Assembly (NCBI RefSeq): GCF_000696185.1
Contig: NZ_KK853997.1
Span: 5,806,149-5,870,148, forward strand
Reading direction: 5' to 3'
Source: Kitasatospora cheerisanensis KCTC 2395
GTDB lineage: Bacteria > Actinomycetota > Actinomycetes > Streptomycetales > Streptomycetaceae
DNA length: 64,000 bases
The stretch's first letter is position 1. The number at the start of each line of letters is the position of its first letter. Position numbers and translations under genes: made by a program. The notes under the pieces were generated by a model. That model saw only the letters and a program-made list of their open reading frames with translations, had not been told where the DNA came from and ran no database searches. Below, piece by piece: positions 44,698 to 52,848 of this stretch.

Positions 44698-44743
44698 TTA
44701 CGCACCCCGAGCCCCCGAAGGGGCTCTCGCCGCGCCGCCGGAG

Positions 44744-45678
44744 TCAGAAGCTGCCGCGGGCGGCGACCGCGCGGCTGGTGGGGAGGGCGAAGGCGGAGGC
44801 CGTCCAGGTCTCCGGGGCGGTGGGGGTCGGAGCGGCGAGGGCGCCGGTGACGGTGAAGGTGTAGGTGCCCGGGGCCAGCGGGAGGTCGGACGGGGTGGTG
44901 AAGCGGTAGATCAGGGTGTCGCGTTCCAGGGCGACGGTGACGACCGCACCCGGCAGGTCGGTCGCGGGGCGGTGCCGGGCAGCGCGGCCGGCCGGGCGAG
45001 CCGGAACTCGACCTGGAGGGCCGTCATCGACTCGTCCAGCCGCACCTGCACGGTGTGCCGGGTGCCGGCCCGGCCGAGGGCGTCGACCCGGGCGGTGCCG
45101 CCCAGCGGGTGGGTCGGCGCCGGGGAGGACGAGGGAACGGGCGGCTGGAGGTCGGGTCGCGGTGTCGCGGACGGCGAGGGCGTCGGGGCCAGCGGGGTGC
45201 CGGTGCCGCTCGCGGAGGGCGACGGCGCGGCCGGGCCGGTGGGCAGCGGCGACGGGGCGGGCGTGGTCGACGGGGCCGCGGGGCTGCTCGCCGAGGCGGT
45301 CGTCACCGGGGTGGCGGTGACCGCGGCGGGGCGTGTGCCGGGGCGGGCCGTCGGGCTCGTCGAGGCGCGGCCGGGCAGCGGCGCGGCCTGGGTGGTGGCG
45401 GGCCCCTCGACGGGGGTGGCCTCGGGTGCGGGCTCGGACGGGTCCGGGCTGGGCGCGGGCGGGCCGCCGACGGTGACCCCGGGGCGGCGGCCGATCTGCT
45501 GCTGCTCGTTGAGCAGCCAGGTGGTGGCCAGGCTGATCCCGACCACGGTGGACATCGCCATCGCCGCGCCGGAGAAGCGGATGGTGGGCAGCCGCAGCCG
45601 CCCGCCGAAGGGCCGGGGCCGGCCGTGCCGTCCGGTGCGGCCCGCGGCGACGGGCCGGGAGTGCTCGCGGAGCGCCAC
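44744..45678 (-). pseudogene. Pro/Ser-rich membrane-anchored protein, frameshifted as sequenced
   Basis: From the GTG at 45678 (AAGGGGAG upstream) the protein has a basic N-terminus, one membrane helix in AMAMSTVVGISLATTWLL, and a long Pro/Ser/Thr/Ala linker (about 70-200). A C-terminal beta-type domain starts near RVDALGRAG. After EFRLARPAALPGTAP the frame must change for TDLPGAVVTVALERDTLIYR and YTFTVTGALA to be read. The G run at 44966-44969 seems one base short. Total 935 bp is one base short of a multiple of three; repaired it is 311 aa. I do not recognise the family. Confidence 0.6.
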
Positions 45679-45995
45679 CGGGCTCCCCTTCCTGGTCTGG
45701 TCCGCGTCGGGCGTCCGGACCGGACGTGACGCCGCACCCGGCGCCGCCCGGGCGGGCCCGGACGAACGGCGCGGGAGGGACGAGACTACCAGCGGTCTGA
45801 CGGACCGCCAGATCCCGGACCGAACCGGCGTCCGAATCGAGTCCCTTGCCCCGCTGGCCGGTTGGCGACCCCCGGTGGCTCCGCGTGGCCGGAACTCGCC
45901 ACCCGGTGCGCCGCGTGCAACCCCATGCAACCGTTGCGGGCGCCGGTGCGCCGGAGCACGCTGGGCGGGTACCCAGCCGCTTCGGAGAGATCGTC
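45679..45995. other. Divergent intergenic region before the SsgA-like gene
   Basis: No gene is seen. A 6-bp-arm palindrome GCTGGGCGGGTACCCAGC is at 45960-45977, 18 bp before the ssgA-like start. It contains GGGTAC, which recalls -10 elements of stress/sporulation sigma factors, but no matching -35 is spaced correctly. Confidence 0.35.
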
Positions 45996-46493
45996 ATGCC
46001 GTGCGACCCGCTGTCCGCCCCGTCCGACCGTCCGCTCGCCGCCACCCCCACGGGCGGCGAGCCGGACGGAGCCGCCGCTCCCCGTGCGGTGGAGGAGGTG
46101 CTGGTGCTGCGGATCGCCCTCGACCAGGACCTGGTCGGTGAGGTGCACACCCGGTTCCGCTACGAGGCCGCGGCCCCGTACGAGGTGCGCCTGACCTTCC
46201 ACCTGGGGCGTCCCGACGAGGCGGACTGGGTGTTCTCCCGCGAGCTGCTGCGCGACGGCCTGGAGTCGTTGAGCGGCCAGGGCGACGTCAAGCTGTGGCC
46301 CGCGCACTGCCCCTGCCACGGCGCGACCCTGCACCTGGCGCTGGACTCCCCGCACGGCAGCGCGCTGCTGGAGGCGTCCCGGCCGCAGGTGAAAGCCTGG
46401 CTGGAACGCACCTACCGGCTCGTGCCGGACGGCCGGGCGGGCGAACTACTGCCCAGCGACGAGGAGTTGGCGCAGCTGCTGGCCGAGGGCTGA
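45996..46493 (+). CDS. SsgA-like sporulation/cell-division protein (SALP)
   Basis: The 165-aa protein belongs to the SsgA family of streptomycetes, which guide septum formation. The family core is clear: PYEVRLTFHLG, DWVFSRELLRDGL, GQGDVKLWPA. The N-terminal 40 residues are a variable Pro/Ala lead, longer than in SsgB, so it is one of the other family members. The ATG has GGAGAGA upstream. The last 82 bp overlap, on the opposite strand, the end of a GAF-domain regulator gene. Confidence 0.88.
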   Translation: MPCDPLSAPSDRPLAATPTGGEPDGAAAPRAVEEVLVLRIALDQDLVGEVHTRFRYEAAAPYEVRLTFHLGRPDEADWVFSRELLRDGLESLSGQGDVKLWPAHCPCHGATLHLALDSPHGSALLEASRPQVKAWLERTYRLVPDGRAGELLPSDEELAQLLAEG

Positions 46494-47827
46494 GCCGCCC
46501 GGGGCGACCGGGGCAGCCGCAGCACCCCGTGCGCCAGGTCGGCCCGCAGCGCCCGCACGGCGGGTGCGGCCGAGCCCGGCAGCATGTCGTACGGGTCGTC
46601 GGGCCCGAACACCGTCACCTCGGCGCAGGCCGACAGCCGGTACGGGCGGGCCTCCAGCAGCGGGCCCAAGTGCCGTCGCAGCCGGGAGAGTTCGGCGCGG
46701 ACGGTGACGGTGCGGGCCGGCTCGGCGAACAGCGCCTCGGCGAGTTCGGCGGCGCTCAGGCCGTCCCGGTGCAGGGACAGCAGCAGGAGCAGCTCGGTGT
46801 GCCGCGGGCTCGGGGTGTGCGACCAGCAGCCCGCGCTGCCGTTCACCCGCAGCTCGGGGCGTTCCGGGCGGCGCAGGTCCAGTTCCACCAGGCCGGGCCC
46901 GGCGGGTTCGGCCGGGGCGGCGGGCCGGGGCTCGCTCGGGCGCAGCAGCCAGCCGTCGGCGAGCGGCTCCACCGTGCACTCGCCGAGCGTCGGCACGAAG
47001 TGCACGCCGCCGCCCTCCCAGCTGTCCGGCGGCAGCGCCAGCCGGGGCGGGCCGGGGATGCCGACGGCGGCGGCCGTCCAGCCGGACGGGTCGACGACCA
47101 GGGCGGGGCCGCCGAAGCGGGCCAGCAGCGGGACGGCGACGGTGCGCAGCCGGTGCAGCCCCTCCAGGTGGGCGGCGCGGAGTTCGGTCTCGGCGAGCCG
47201 GGCGGCGGTCAGCGCGAGCTGCCGCAGGTAGTGCGGGCCGCCGGCGGCGGGGCCGCTCAGGTCGACGACGCCGGCCGGGCGGCCGGTGCGCGGGTCGCGG
47301 ATCGGCACGCCGAAGCAGGTCCAGTTGTGGTGGCTGCGCAGGTAGTGCTCGGCGGAGTGCACCTGGGAGGGCCGGGCGGTGCGGGCGGCCAGGCCGATGC
47401 CGTTGGTGCCGACCGCGTCCTCGGACCAGAGCGCGCCCGGTTCGAAGCCGATCGCGTCCACGGCGCGGCGCAGCCGGTGCTCGCCCTCCATCCACAGGAT
47501 CCGGGCCTTCGGGTCGGAGACCGCCAGCACCAGCGGGGTGGCGTCGCCGGGCGCGAACAGGGTGGCGCGCAGCACCGGCAGCACCGTGGCGAGGCCGGTG
47601 GCGCGGCGCAGCTCCTCCAGCTCGGCGAGCGGCATGCGGTGGGTCTCGCGGGAGCGCTCCGGGTCGAGGCCGAGGCGGCGCAGCCGGGCCCAGGAGTCCT
47701 CGATCTCGGGGCGGACGGCGTGGTCGCCGGGCGCGGTCCGCTCGCCCGCCATGGCCCGGTCGTACGCCCGGGCCGGGGCGTGCGCCCGGGTCGGCGGGCG
47801 GTCGGCGCCTCTGGTTCCGCGCTGCAT
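46412..47827 (-). CDS. GAF-domain transcriptional regulator
   Basis: The 471-aa protein resembles the GAF part of AcoR-type regulators: SWARLRRLGLDPERSRETHR at the start, ALWSEDAVGTNGIGLAARTA and HNWTCFGVPIRDPRTGRPAG in the GAF core. It lacks the AAA+ sigma-54 domain. The C-terminal SAAELAEALFAEPARTVTVR is a winged-helix-like segment seen in other streptomycete GAF regulators. The ligand is unknown. The last 27 codons run antisense into the ssgA-like gene and are Ser-rich, unlike the rest, so the natural C-terminus may have been extended by loss of an earlier stop. Confidence 0.82.
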   Translation of the reverse strand: MQRGTRGADRPPTRAHAPARAYDRAMAGERTAPGDHAVRPEIEDSWARLRRLGLDPERSRETHRMPLAELEELRRATGLATVLPVLRATLFAPGDATPLVLAVSDPKARILWMEGEHRLRRAVDAIGFEPGALWSEDAVGTNGIGLAARTARPSQVHSAEHYLRSHHNWTCFGVPIRDPRTGRPAGVVDLSGPAAGGPHYLRQLALTAARLAETELRAAHLEGLHRLRTVAVPLLARFGGPALVVDPSGWTAAAVGIPGPPRLALPPDSWEGGGVHFVPTLGECTVEPLADGWLLRPSEPRPAAPAEPAGPGLVELDLRRPERPELRVNGSAGCWSHTPSPRHTELLLLLSLHRDGLSAAELAEALFAEPARTVTVRAELSRLRRHLGPLLEARPYRLSACAEVTVFGPDDPYDMLPGSAAPAVRALRADLAHGVLRLPRSPRAAQPSASSCANSSSLGSSSPARPSGTSR

Positions 47828-47958
47828 TCGTACCCCCGTCTCGCCGTCGGCTGTCAGCGTAAGGCCGGTCGGCGCGGACACGCCGGGCCGGGAAGAAGAG
47901 TCGTCCGCCCGGCGGCCGCCGGTGCACACTGGTCGGTTCCGGTGCCCGCCCGGGCGGG

Positions 47959-48947
47959 TCAGCCGTGCTGGGCGGGGCGTTCGCCCTGGGCGGTCTCGAC
48001 CGCGCGGTGCAGGTCGTGGCCGGCCTCGGCGGCGGTGGCCGCGGTGGCGGCGAGGCAGCCGGCCAGCGCGAGCGCGGCCAGCGTGCGCACGGCGCGGCGG
48101 CGGCGCGGCGGGCCGGGGGCGAGCAGGGCGCGGACCCGTTGCGGCACGGGCCCGCCGGCCGCGGCGGGGCCAGCCGGGGCGCGGGTCGGCGGGGCGCGGG
48201 AGGCGGCCAGGGCGGCCCGGCCGATCGCGCGGGCGGTGAGCGCCCGGTCGCCGACCTCGGCGGCGGCGCACTCGTCGGCCCAGCGCTCCAGGTGGTAGCC
48301 GAGCGCGGCGCGCAGCGGGCGGAGCGCCGGGTGGCAGGCGGCGGCGTACTCGGCGGCGGCCAGCAGCAGGTGGTGGCGGCCGGTCAGGTGGGCGCGTTCG
48401 TGGGCAAGCAGGGCGGCCCGCTCGGGGGCGCTGAGCGCGGCCAGCATGCCGCGGGTGGCGACGATCCGGGGCGGGCGGCCGGGCAGTGCGTAGGCGTCGG
48501 CGCGGTCGTCGTCGAGGACGGTGAGCGCGGCGGCGGCCGGGTCGCCTCGGCGCAGGTGGGCGCGCAGGCCGGCCGGGGCGTCGCCGGTGGCGCGGCGGGC
48601 GCGGCGCAGGTCGGCCAGCTGGTGGCGGGCGGTGCGGACGGCGAGCGCGCCGATCACCAGCAGGGCGAGCGCGGCGGCGACGGCGGCGGGCGCCCATTCG
48701 CCGCCGGCCAGCGCGCCGGGGTGCCAGCGGGCGGGGAGAGGTGGGCGAGCGCGGCGGCGTACGGCAGGTGCAGCAGGCCGGTGACGGCGAGCAGGCCGAG
48801 CGAGGCCAGCGCGGCGGTGCCGAGGGCGGCGGCGGTGGCGGCCAGGGTGAGGGCGGCGGCGCGCGGGGCGAGCTGCTCGGCGAGGCGGCGGGCCAGCGGG
48901 GCGGCGAGCAGCGGCAGCAGCAGGGGGGCCCAGACGGCGATGGTCAC
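47959..48947 (-). pseudogene. M56-family membrane peptidase (BlaR1-like), frameshifted as sequenced
   Basis: From the GTG at 48947, which overlaps the blaI stop, two hydrophobic helices are read up to AALAHLSPP. The expected third helix (WHPGALAGGEWAPAAVAAAL) and the protease part are in another frame from about 48724-48738. The zinc site HERAH and YHLERWADECAA follow. At 989 bp the locus is one base short of a multiple of three; repaired it encodes 329 aa. M56 peptidases cut paired BlaI repressors when a signal is sensed. Sequencing error in the GC-rich stretch is likeliest. Confidence 0.8.
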
Positions 48948-49312
48948 GGTTGCTCCCCGAGCAGGTCGCGGAGCAGGCGCTCGTCCTCGTCGGAGAGGTC
49001 GGAGACGAACCGGGCGAGGACGGTGGAGCGGTCGCGGCCGCGGTCGAGCTCGGTGCGCATCCGGCGGGCGGCGAGGCCGTCGGCGTCCTGGACGGTGGGG
49101 GTGTAGGCGAAGGCCCGGCCGGCCTTGGTGCGGGCGACGGTGCCCTTCTCGTGCAGCCTGGCCAGGATGGTGGCGACGGTGGTGCGGGCCAGCTCGGCGT
49201 CGACGGCGTCCTGCACCTGCTGGGGGGTGAGCGGGGCGCCGGCGGCCCAGAGGGCGGCGAGCACCTGGGCTTCGAGTTCCCCCGCCGGGCGGCGGGCGGT
49301 CGAGTCCGTCAT
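48944..49312 (-). CDS. BlaI/MecI-family repressor
   Basis: The 122-aa winged-helix protein has LEAQVLAALWAAGAPLTPQQ and RTTVATILARLHEKGTVARTKAGRAF, the family's DNA-binding region. The C-terminal half serves dimerisation. It heads a two-gene unit with the M56 peptidase, and a perfect palindrome 44-63 bp upstream is a natural operator. In streptomycetes such pairs are common and need not concern beta-lactams. Confidence 0.93.
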   Translation of the reverse strand: MTDSTARRPAGELEAQVLAALWAAGAPLTPQQVQDAVDAELARTTVATILARLHEKGTVARTKAGRAFAYTPTVQDADGLAARRMRTELDRGRDRSTVLARFVSDLSDEDERLLRDLLGEQP

Positions 49313-49355
49313 GTCGCGCGAACCTCCGGCGTTCGTCTACAGTTCCGTCGATCGA

Positions 49356-49375
49356 CGTCTACACCACTGTAGACG
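49356..49375. promoter_or_regulatory. BlaI-type operator, 8-bp arms
   Basis: CGTCTACACCACTGTAGACG is a perfect 8-bp inverted repeat with a 4-base spacer. A further half-site, CGTCTACAG, is at 49334-49342. TACA/TGTA arms are typical of BlaI-family sites. It lies between blaI and the divergent PAP2 gene. Confidence 0.75.
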
Positions 49376-49527
49376 CCCGGGGGGTGGCCCCGACACGGAC
49401 ACCCCCCAACGTAACGGGAGGTCCGCCAGCCTTGCCCCAGTCCCTGCCCCTCGAAGGCGTCCTCGGAACGTCGCTCGGAGCGGCGAGTGAGCCGCAGCAC
49501 GCGTCCGTTCTGGTACATCTTGTCCCT

Positions 49528-50166
49528 GTGATCCCGAATGTTCATCCCCCCGCCCGCCTGCTCGCGTACGACGGCAGCGGCATCGACGGCGGCCTCTACA
49601 CCCGCATCACCGGGTGGGCCGGGGCCGCGCCGCACTGGTTCGACCAGCTGGTCACCGCCTGGTCGGCGCTCGGCCTCGGCGTCTTCGCGCTGCTGATGCT
49701 CCGGGGCTGGTGGCGGGCCCGGTCCGCCGACTCGGCCGTGATGGCCCGGGTGCTGGCCTCGCCGCTGATCGTGGTCGTCGCGTACCTGGCCAACTCGGTG
49801 CTCAAGGGGCTGGTCGAGGAGGTCCGGCCCTGCCAGCAGATCGCCGGCACCGTCCCGCTGGAGGCCTGCCCCGCCCCCGGCGACTGGTCGTTCCCGAGCA
49901 ACCACACGGTGATCGCGTTCGCCGCCGCCACCGCGCTCTGGTTCGCCGACCGCCGGCTCGGCGGGATCGGCCTGCTCGCCGCCGTGCTGATGGGCGCCTC
50001 CCGGGTCTGGGTCGGCGCGCACTACCCGCACGACGTGGCGGTCGGCGCCGTGGTCGGCGTCCTGGTGGCGGCCGTCCTCGCGCTGCTCGCCGGGCGGGCC
50101 GCGCCGCTGGTCGACCGGCTGCGCACCGGGCCGCTCGGGCCCGTCCTCGGGGTCGGGACGGCCTGA
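49528..50166 (+). CDS. PAP2-family phosphatase
   Basis: The 212-aa membrane protein carries the three acid-phosphatase motifs: KGLVEEVRP, FPSNHT and SRVWVGAHYPHD. It has five or six hydrophobic helices. Members dephosphorylate lipid phosphates or undecaprenyl diphosphate. The GTG at 49528 is the last start before the conserved YDGSGIDGGLYT; no ribosome site is clear. Its promoter region includes the BlaI-type operator, so it may belong to that regulon. Confidence 0.87.
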   Translation: MIPNVHPPARLLAYDGSGIDGGLYTRITGWAGAAPHWFDQLVTAWSALGLGVFALLMLRGWWRARSADSAVMARVLASPLIVVVAYLANSVLKGLVEEVRPCQQIAGTVPLEACPAPGDWSFPSNHTVIAFAAATALWFADRRLGGIGLLAAVLMGASRVWVGAHYPHDVAVGAVVGVLVAAVLALLAGRAAPLVDRLRTGPLGPVLGVGTA

Positions 50167-50295
50167 CCGAGCGCCGGGGCCGGTCGGACCCTTGTGCCGC
50201 CGAGCCGGGCGGGGAGAGCATGTGAGCCGGGCCGGGGCCGGAGACGGACCCCCGCCCGGCTCGGTGTTTTCTGCAGCTCTGCGGAGGGATGCGCC

Positions 50296-50808
50296 ATGCC
50301 GTACCGACTCGACGTCACCCAGGGGGACTGGCCCGCGGACGAGCTCGGGAAGGGGGTGGAGGGGCTCCTCGCGGACAGCACGGTGCTCAGCCTGGCCACC
50401 GCCGGCCACGAACTCGGGCCGCACGCCAACCTGGCGTTCTACGCCTTCGACGCCGACCTGGTGCTGTACTTCGTCAGCGAGCGCTCCACCCGGCACAGCC
50501 TGCACCTCGCCGAGGACGCCCGGGCCTCCGCCACCGTCCACCTGCCCCCGCCGGCCTACGGCGAGCAGCTGCGCGGCATCCAGCTCACCGGCCGGGCCGG
50601 CGAGGCCTGGGGCAAGCAGGCCGAGGCCGCGCTCGCCGCGTACCGGGGCCGCTACCCCGACTTCGCCCGCGACTCCGCGGTGCGCGAACAGTTCCTGGCC
50701 GGCCGGGGCGCCGCCGCGCTGTACCGGCTCCAGGTGGAGGAGCTCACCGCGGTCGACGAGCCGCGATTCGGGCGGCGCAACTACCTGCGGGCCCGCGTGG
50801 TGCGCTGA
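50296..50808 (+). CDS. Pyridoxamine-phosphate-oxidase-fold flavoprotein (UPF0306/YhbP-like)
   Basis: The 170-aa protein shows VLSLATAGHELGPHANLAFYAF, LYFVSERSTRHSLHL and LRGIQLTGRAG, the pattern of the FMN-binding split-barrel group that includes YhbP. The substrate is unknown. GGAGGG lies seven to eight bases before the ATG. Confidence 0.85.
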   Translation: MPYRLDVTQGDWPADELGKGVEGLLADSTVLSLATAGHELGPHANLAFYAFDADLVLYFVSERSTRHSLHLAEDARASATVHLPPPAYGEQLRGIQLTGRAGEAWGKQAEAALAAYRGRYPDFARDSAVREQFLAGRGAAALYRLQVEELTAVDEPRFGRRNYLRARVVR

Positions 50809-50830
50809 CGACCCGCCCACCGGCCGCCAG

Positions 50831-50844
50831 GTTGTATGGACAAC
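50831..50844. promoter_or_regulatory. Operator candidate A of the phosphonate regulon
   Basis: GTTGTATGGACAAC is a perfect 5-bp inverted repeat with a 4-base spacer, 72 bp before the oxidase start. Related sites lie at 60293-60310 and 63867-63882. A GTTCACCTGCC at 50856 recalls half a PHO box but is single. Confidence 0.6.
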
Positions 50845-50916
50845 TCTTGCGGGCGGTTCACCTGCCCGACGGGAGCCGGACGGACTGCGGCCACCTCGAA
50901 GCCCGAGTCTGTCCGC

Positions 50917-52038
50917 ATGAAGGTCATCATCGTAGGAGCCGGGGTGCTGGGCACCATGCACGCCTGGCAGGCCGTCGAGCGCGGCCACGAGGTCGTCCAC
51001 CTGGAGCGCGAGGCCGAGGCGCGCGGCGCGTCCGTCCGCAACTTCGGACTGGTGTGGGTCAGCGGACGCGCCGCCGGCGAGGAACTCGAGGTCGCGCTGC
51101 GCGCCCGCGAACTGTGGGAGCAGATCGGCGCCCGCGTCCCCGGCCTGTGGTTCCGCGCCAACGGCTCGCTCACCCTGGCCCGCACCGAGGCCGAACTCGC
51201 CGTCGCCGAAGCCGCCGTCGAGCTGCCCGACGCCGCCGCCCGCGGCTACCGGCTGCTCTCCCCCGAGGAGGTCCGCGCCGTCAACCCCGCGCTGCGCGGC
51301 AGCTTCCTCGGCGGCCTGCACTGCACCCGCGACGGCGCCGTCGAGTCCCGGGTCGCCCAGCCCGCGCTGCGCGCCGCGCTGGAGGCCACCGGCCGCTACG
51401 CCTTCCTGCCCGGACGCGAGGTCCGCGAGGTGGTCGGCGCCTCCGCCGTCCGCGACGACCACGGGCAGCTGCACCAGGGCGACCTGGTGATCCTGTGCAC
51501 CGGCGCCTGGCTCGGCGGCCTGGTCCGCGAACTCGTCCCCGACCTGCCGGTGCGCCGGGTGCGCCTGCAGATGATGCAGACCGACCCGCTCGGCGAGACC
51601 CTCACCACCTCGGTCGCCGACGGCGACTCCTTCCGCTACTACCCCGCCTTCGCCGGCCCCGAGCTCGACGCGCTGCGCGCCGTCCAGCCGCAGCCGCCGG
51701 TCGCCGCCGAGCACAAGATGCAGCTGCTGATGGTCCAGCGCAAGGACGGCGGCCTGACCATCGGCGACACCCACGAGTACGACCAGCCGTTCGGCTTCGA
51801 CGTCGTCGAGGACCCGTACGAGCACGTCGCCGCCGTCAGCGAGGAACTGCTCGGCCGGCCGCTGCCGAAGATCCGCCGCCGCTGGGCCGGCGTCTACGCC
51901 CAGTGCGTCGACACCACCCGCGTGGTGCACCGCCAGCAGGTCGCCGACGGCGCCTGGCTGGTCACCGGCCCCGGCGGGCGCGGCATGACCTGCTCGCCCG
52001 CGATCGCCGAGGCCACCGCCGACGCCGCGGGCCTCTGA
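50917..52038 (+). CDS. FAD-dependent oxidoreductase linked to phosphonate catabolism (TIGR03364-like)
   Basis: The 373-aa DAO-fold flavoprotein starts KVIIVGAGVLGTMHAWQAVE, with RGASVRNFGLVWVSGR and the late GPGGRGMTCSPAIAEATA. These fit the family found beside PhnX-like hydrolases, which is reported to oxidise 2-aminoethylphosphonate or its N-methyl forms to phosphonoacetaldehyde. The next gene, 34 bp on, encodes such a hydrolase. It has no signal peptide. An operator candidate lies in its leader. The exact amine substrate is inferred. Confidence 0.85.
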   Translation: MKVIIVGAGVLGTMHAWQAVERGHEVVHLEREAEARGASVRNFGLVWVSGRAAGEELEVALRARELWEQIGARVPGLWFRANGSLTLARTEAELAVAEAAVELPDAAARGYRLLSPEEVRAVNPALRGSFLGGLHCTRDGAVESRVAQPALRAALEATGRYAFLPGREVREVVGASAVRDDHGQLHQGDLVILCTGAWLGGLVRELVPDLPVRRVRLQMMQTDPLGETLTTSVADGDSFRYYPAFAGPELDALRAVQPQPPVAAEHKMQLLMVQRKDGGLTIGDTHEYDQPFGFDVVEDPYEHVAAVSEELLGRPLPKIRRRWAGVYAQCVDTTRVVHRQQVADGAWLVTGPGGRGMTCSPAIAEATADAAGL

Positions 52039-52072
52039 CACCCCTTCAGCCCCGAACCGCAAGAGGCAGAAC

Positions 52073-52753
52073 ATGACCACGCACGATGTGACCCTGGTGG
52101 TGCTCGACATGGCCGGCACCACCGTCGCCGACGACGGCCTGGTGGAGCTCGCCTTCGCCGCCGCCGCCCGCTCCCAGGGCGTCGAGACCGGCAGCCCCGA
52201 GCACGCCGCCATGCTGGAGCACGTCCGCGCCACCATGGGCGAGTCCAAGATCTCGGTGTTCCGGCACCTGTTCGGCGACGAGGACCGCGCCCAGGCCGCC
52301 AACCTGGCCTTCGAGGCCGCGTACGAGGACCTGGTCGACCAGGGCCACTGCGAGGCGCTGCCCGGCGCCGCCGAGGCGATCGCCGAACTGCGCGGCCGGG
52401 GCCGGAAGGTGGTCCTCACCACCGGCTTCTCCCGCACCACCCAGGACCGCATCCTGGACGCCCTCGGCTGGCAGTCCGTCGCCGACCTGACGCTGTGCCC
52501 CGCCGACGCGGGCCGCGGCCGCCCCTACCCCGACCTGGCGCTCACCGCGCTGCTGCGCACCCGCACCGACTCGGTCCGGCAGATGGCGGTGGCCGGAGAC
52601 ACCGGCTACGACATGCTCACCGGCATCCGGGCCGGCGCCCCGGTGGTGGCCGGCGTGCTCACCGGCGCCCACGACGAGGCGCGGCTGCGCGCCGACGGGG
52701 CGACCCACGTGCTCGGCTCGATCGCCGAACTGCCGGGGATCCTGCTCGGCTGA
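52073..52753 (+). CDS. PhnX-like HAD hydrolase (phosphonoacetaldehyde hydrolase family)
   Basis: The 226-aa HAD protein has the nucleophile in LDMAGTTV (Asp12), as in PhnX, where the usual DxD is replaced by DxA. A cap lysine, Lys59 in MGESKISVF, may form the Schiff base with the aldehyde. The acidic loop is GDTGYDMLTGIRAGA. It would split phosphonoacetaldehyde to acetaldehyde and phosphate. AGAGG precedes the ATG. It is shorter than classical PhnX and fits the PhnX-like subgroup. Confidence 0.87.
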   Translation: MTTHDVTLVVLDMAGTTVADDGLVELAFAAAARSQGVETGSPEHAAMLEHVRATMGESKISVFRHLFGDEDRAQAANLAFEAAYEDLVDQGHCEALPGAAEAIAELRGRGRKVVLTTGFSRTTQDRILDALGWQSVADLTLCPADAGRGRPYPDLALTALLRTRTDSVRQMAVAGDTGYDMLTGIRAGAPVVAGVLTGAHDEARLRADGATHVLGSIAELPGILLG

Positions 52754-52771
52754 CGGCCGGTCGGCGCACTT

Positions 52772-52810
52772 CCGCGGGGCCCGGGGCTGCGACGCTCCGG
52801 GGCCCCGCGG
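52772..52810 (+). terminator. Terminator after the oxidase/PhnX-like pair
   Basis: CCGCGGGGCCCGG (from 52772) pairs with CCGGGGCCCCGCGG (to 52810), with one bulge and a loop of about 12 bases. It ends the two-gene unit. Confidence 0.7.
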
Positions 52811-52848
52811 TGCTGGTTCGCAGGTCATTCGCGTGCTTATCTGATGGC

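Noticed and set aside
50856..50866. PHO-box-like GTTCACCTGCC before the phosphonate oxidase
   Set aside because: Only one 11-bp unit; no adjacent repeat, so it does not make a PHO box.
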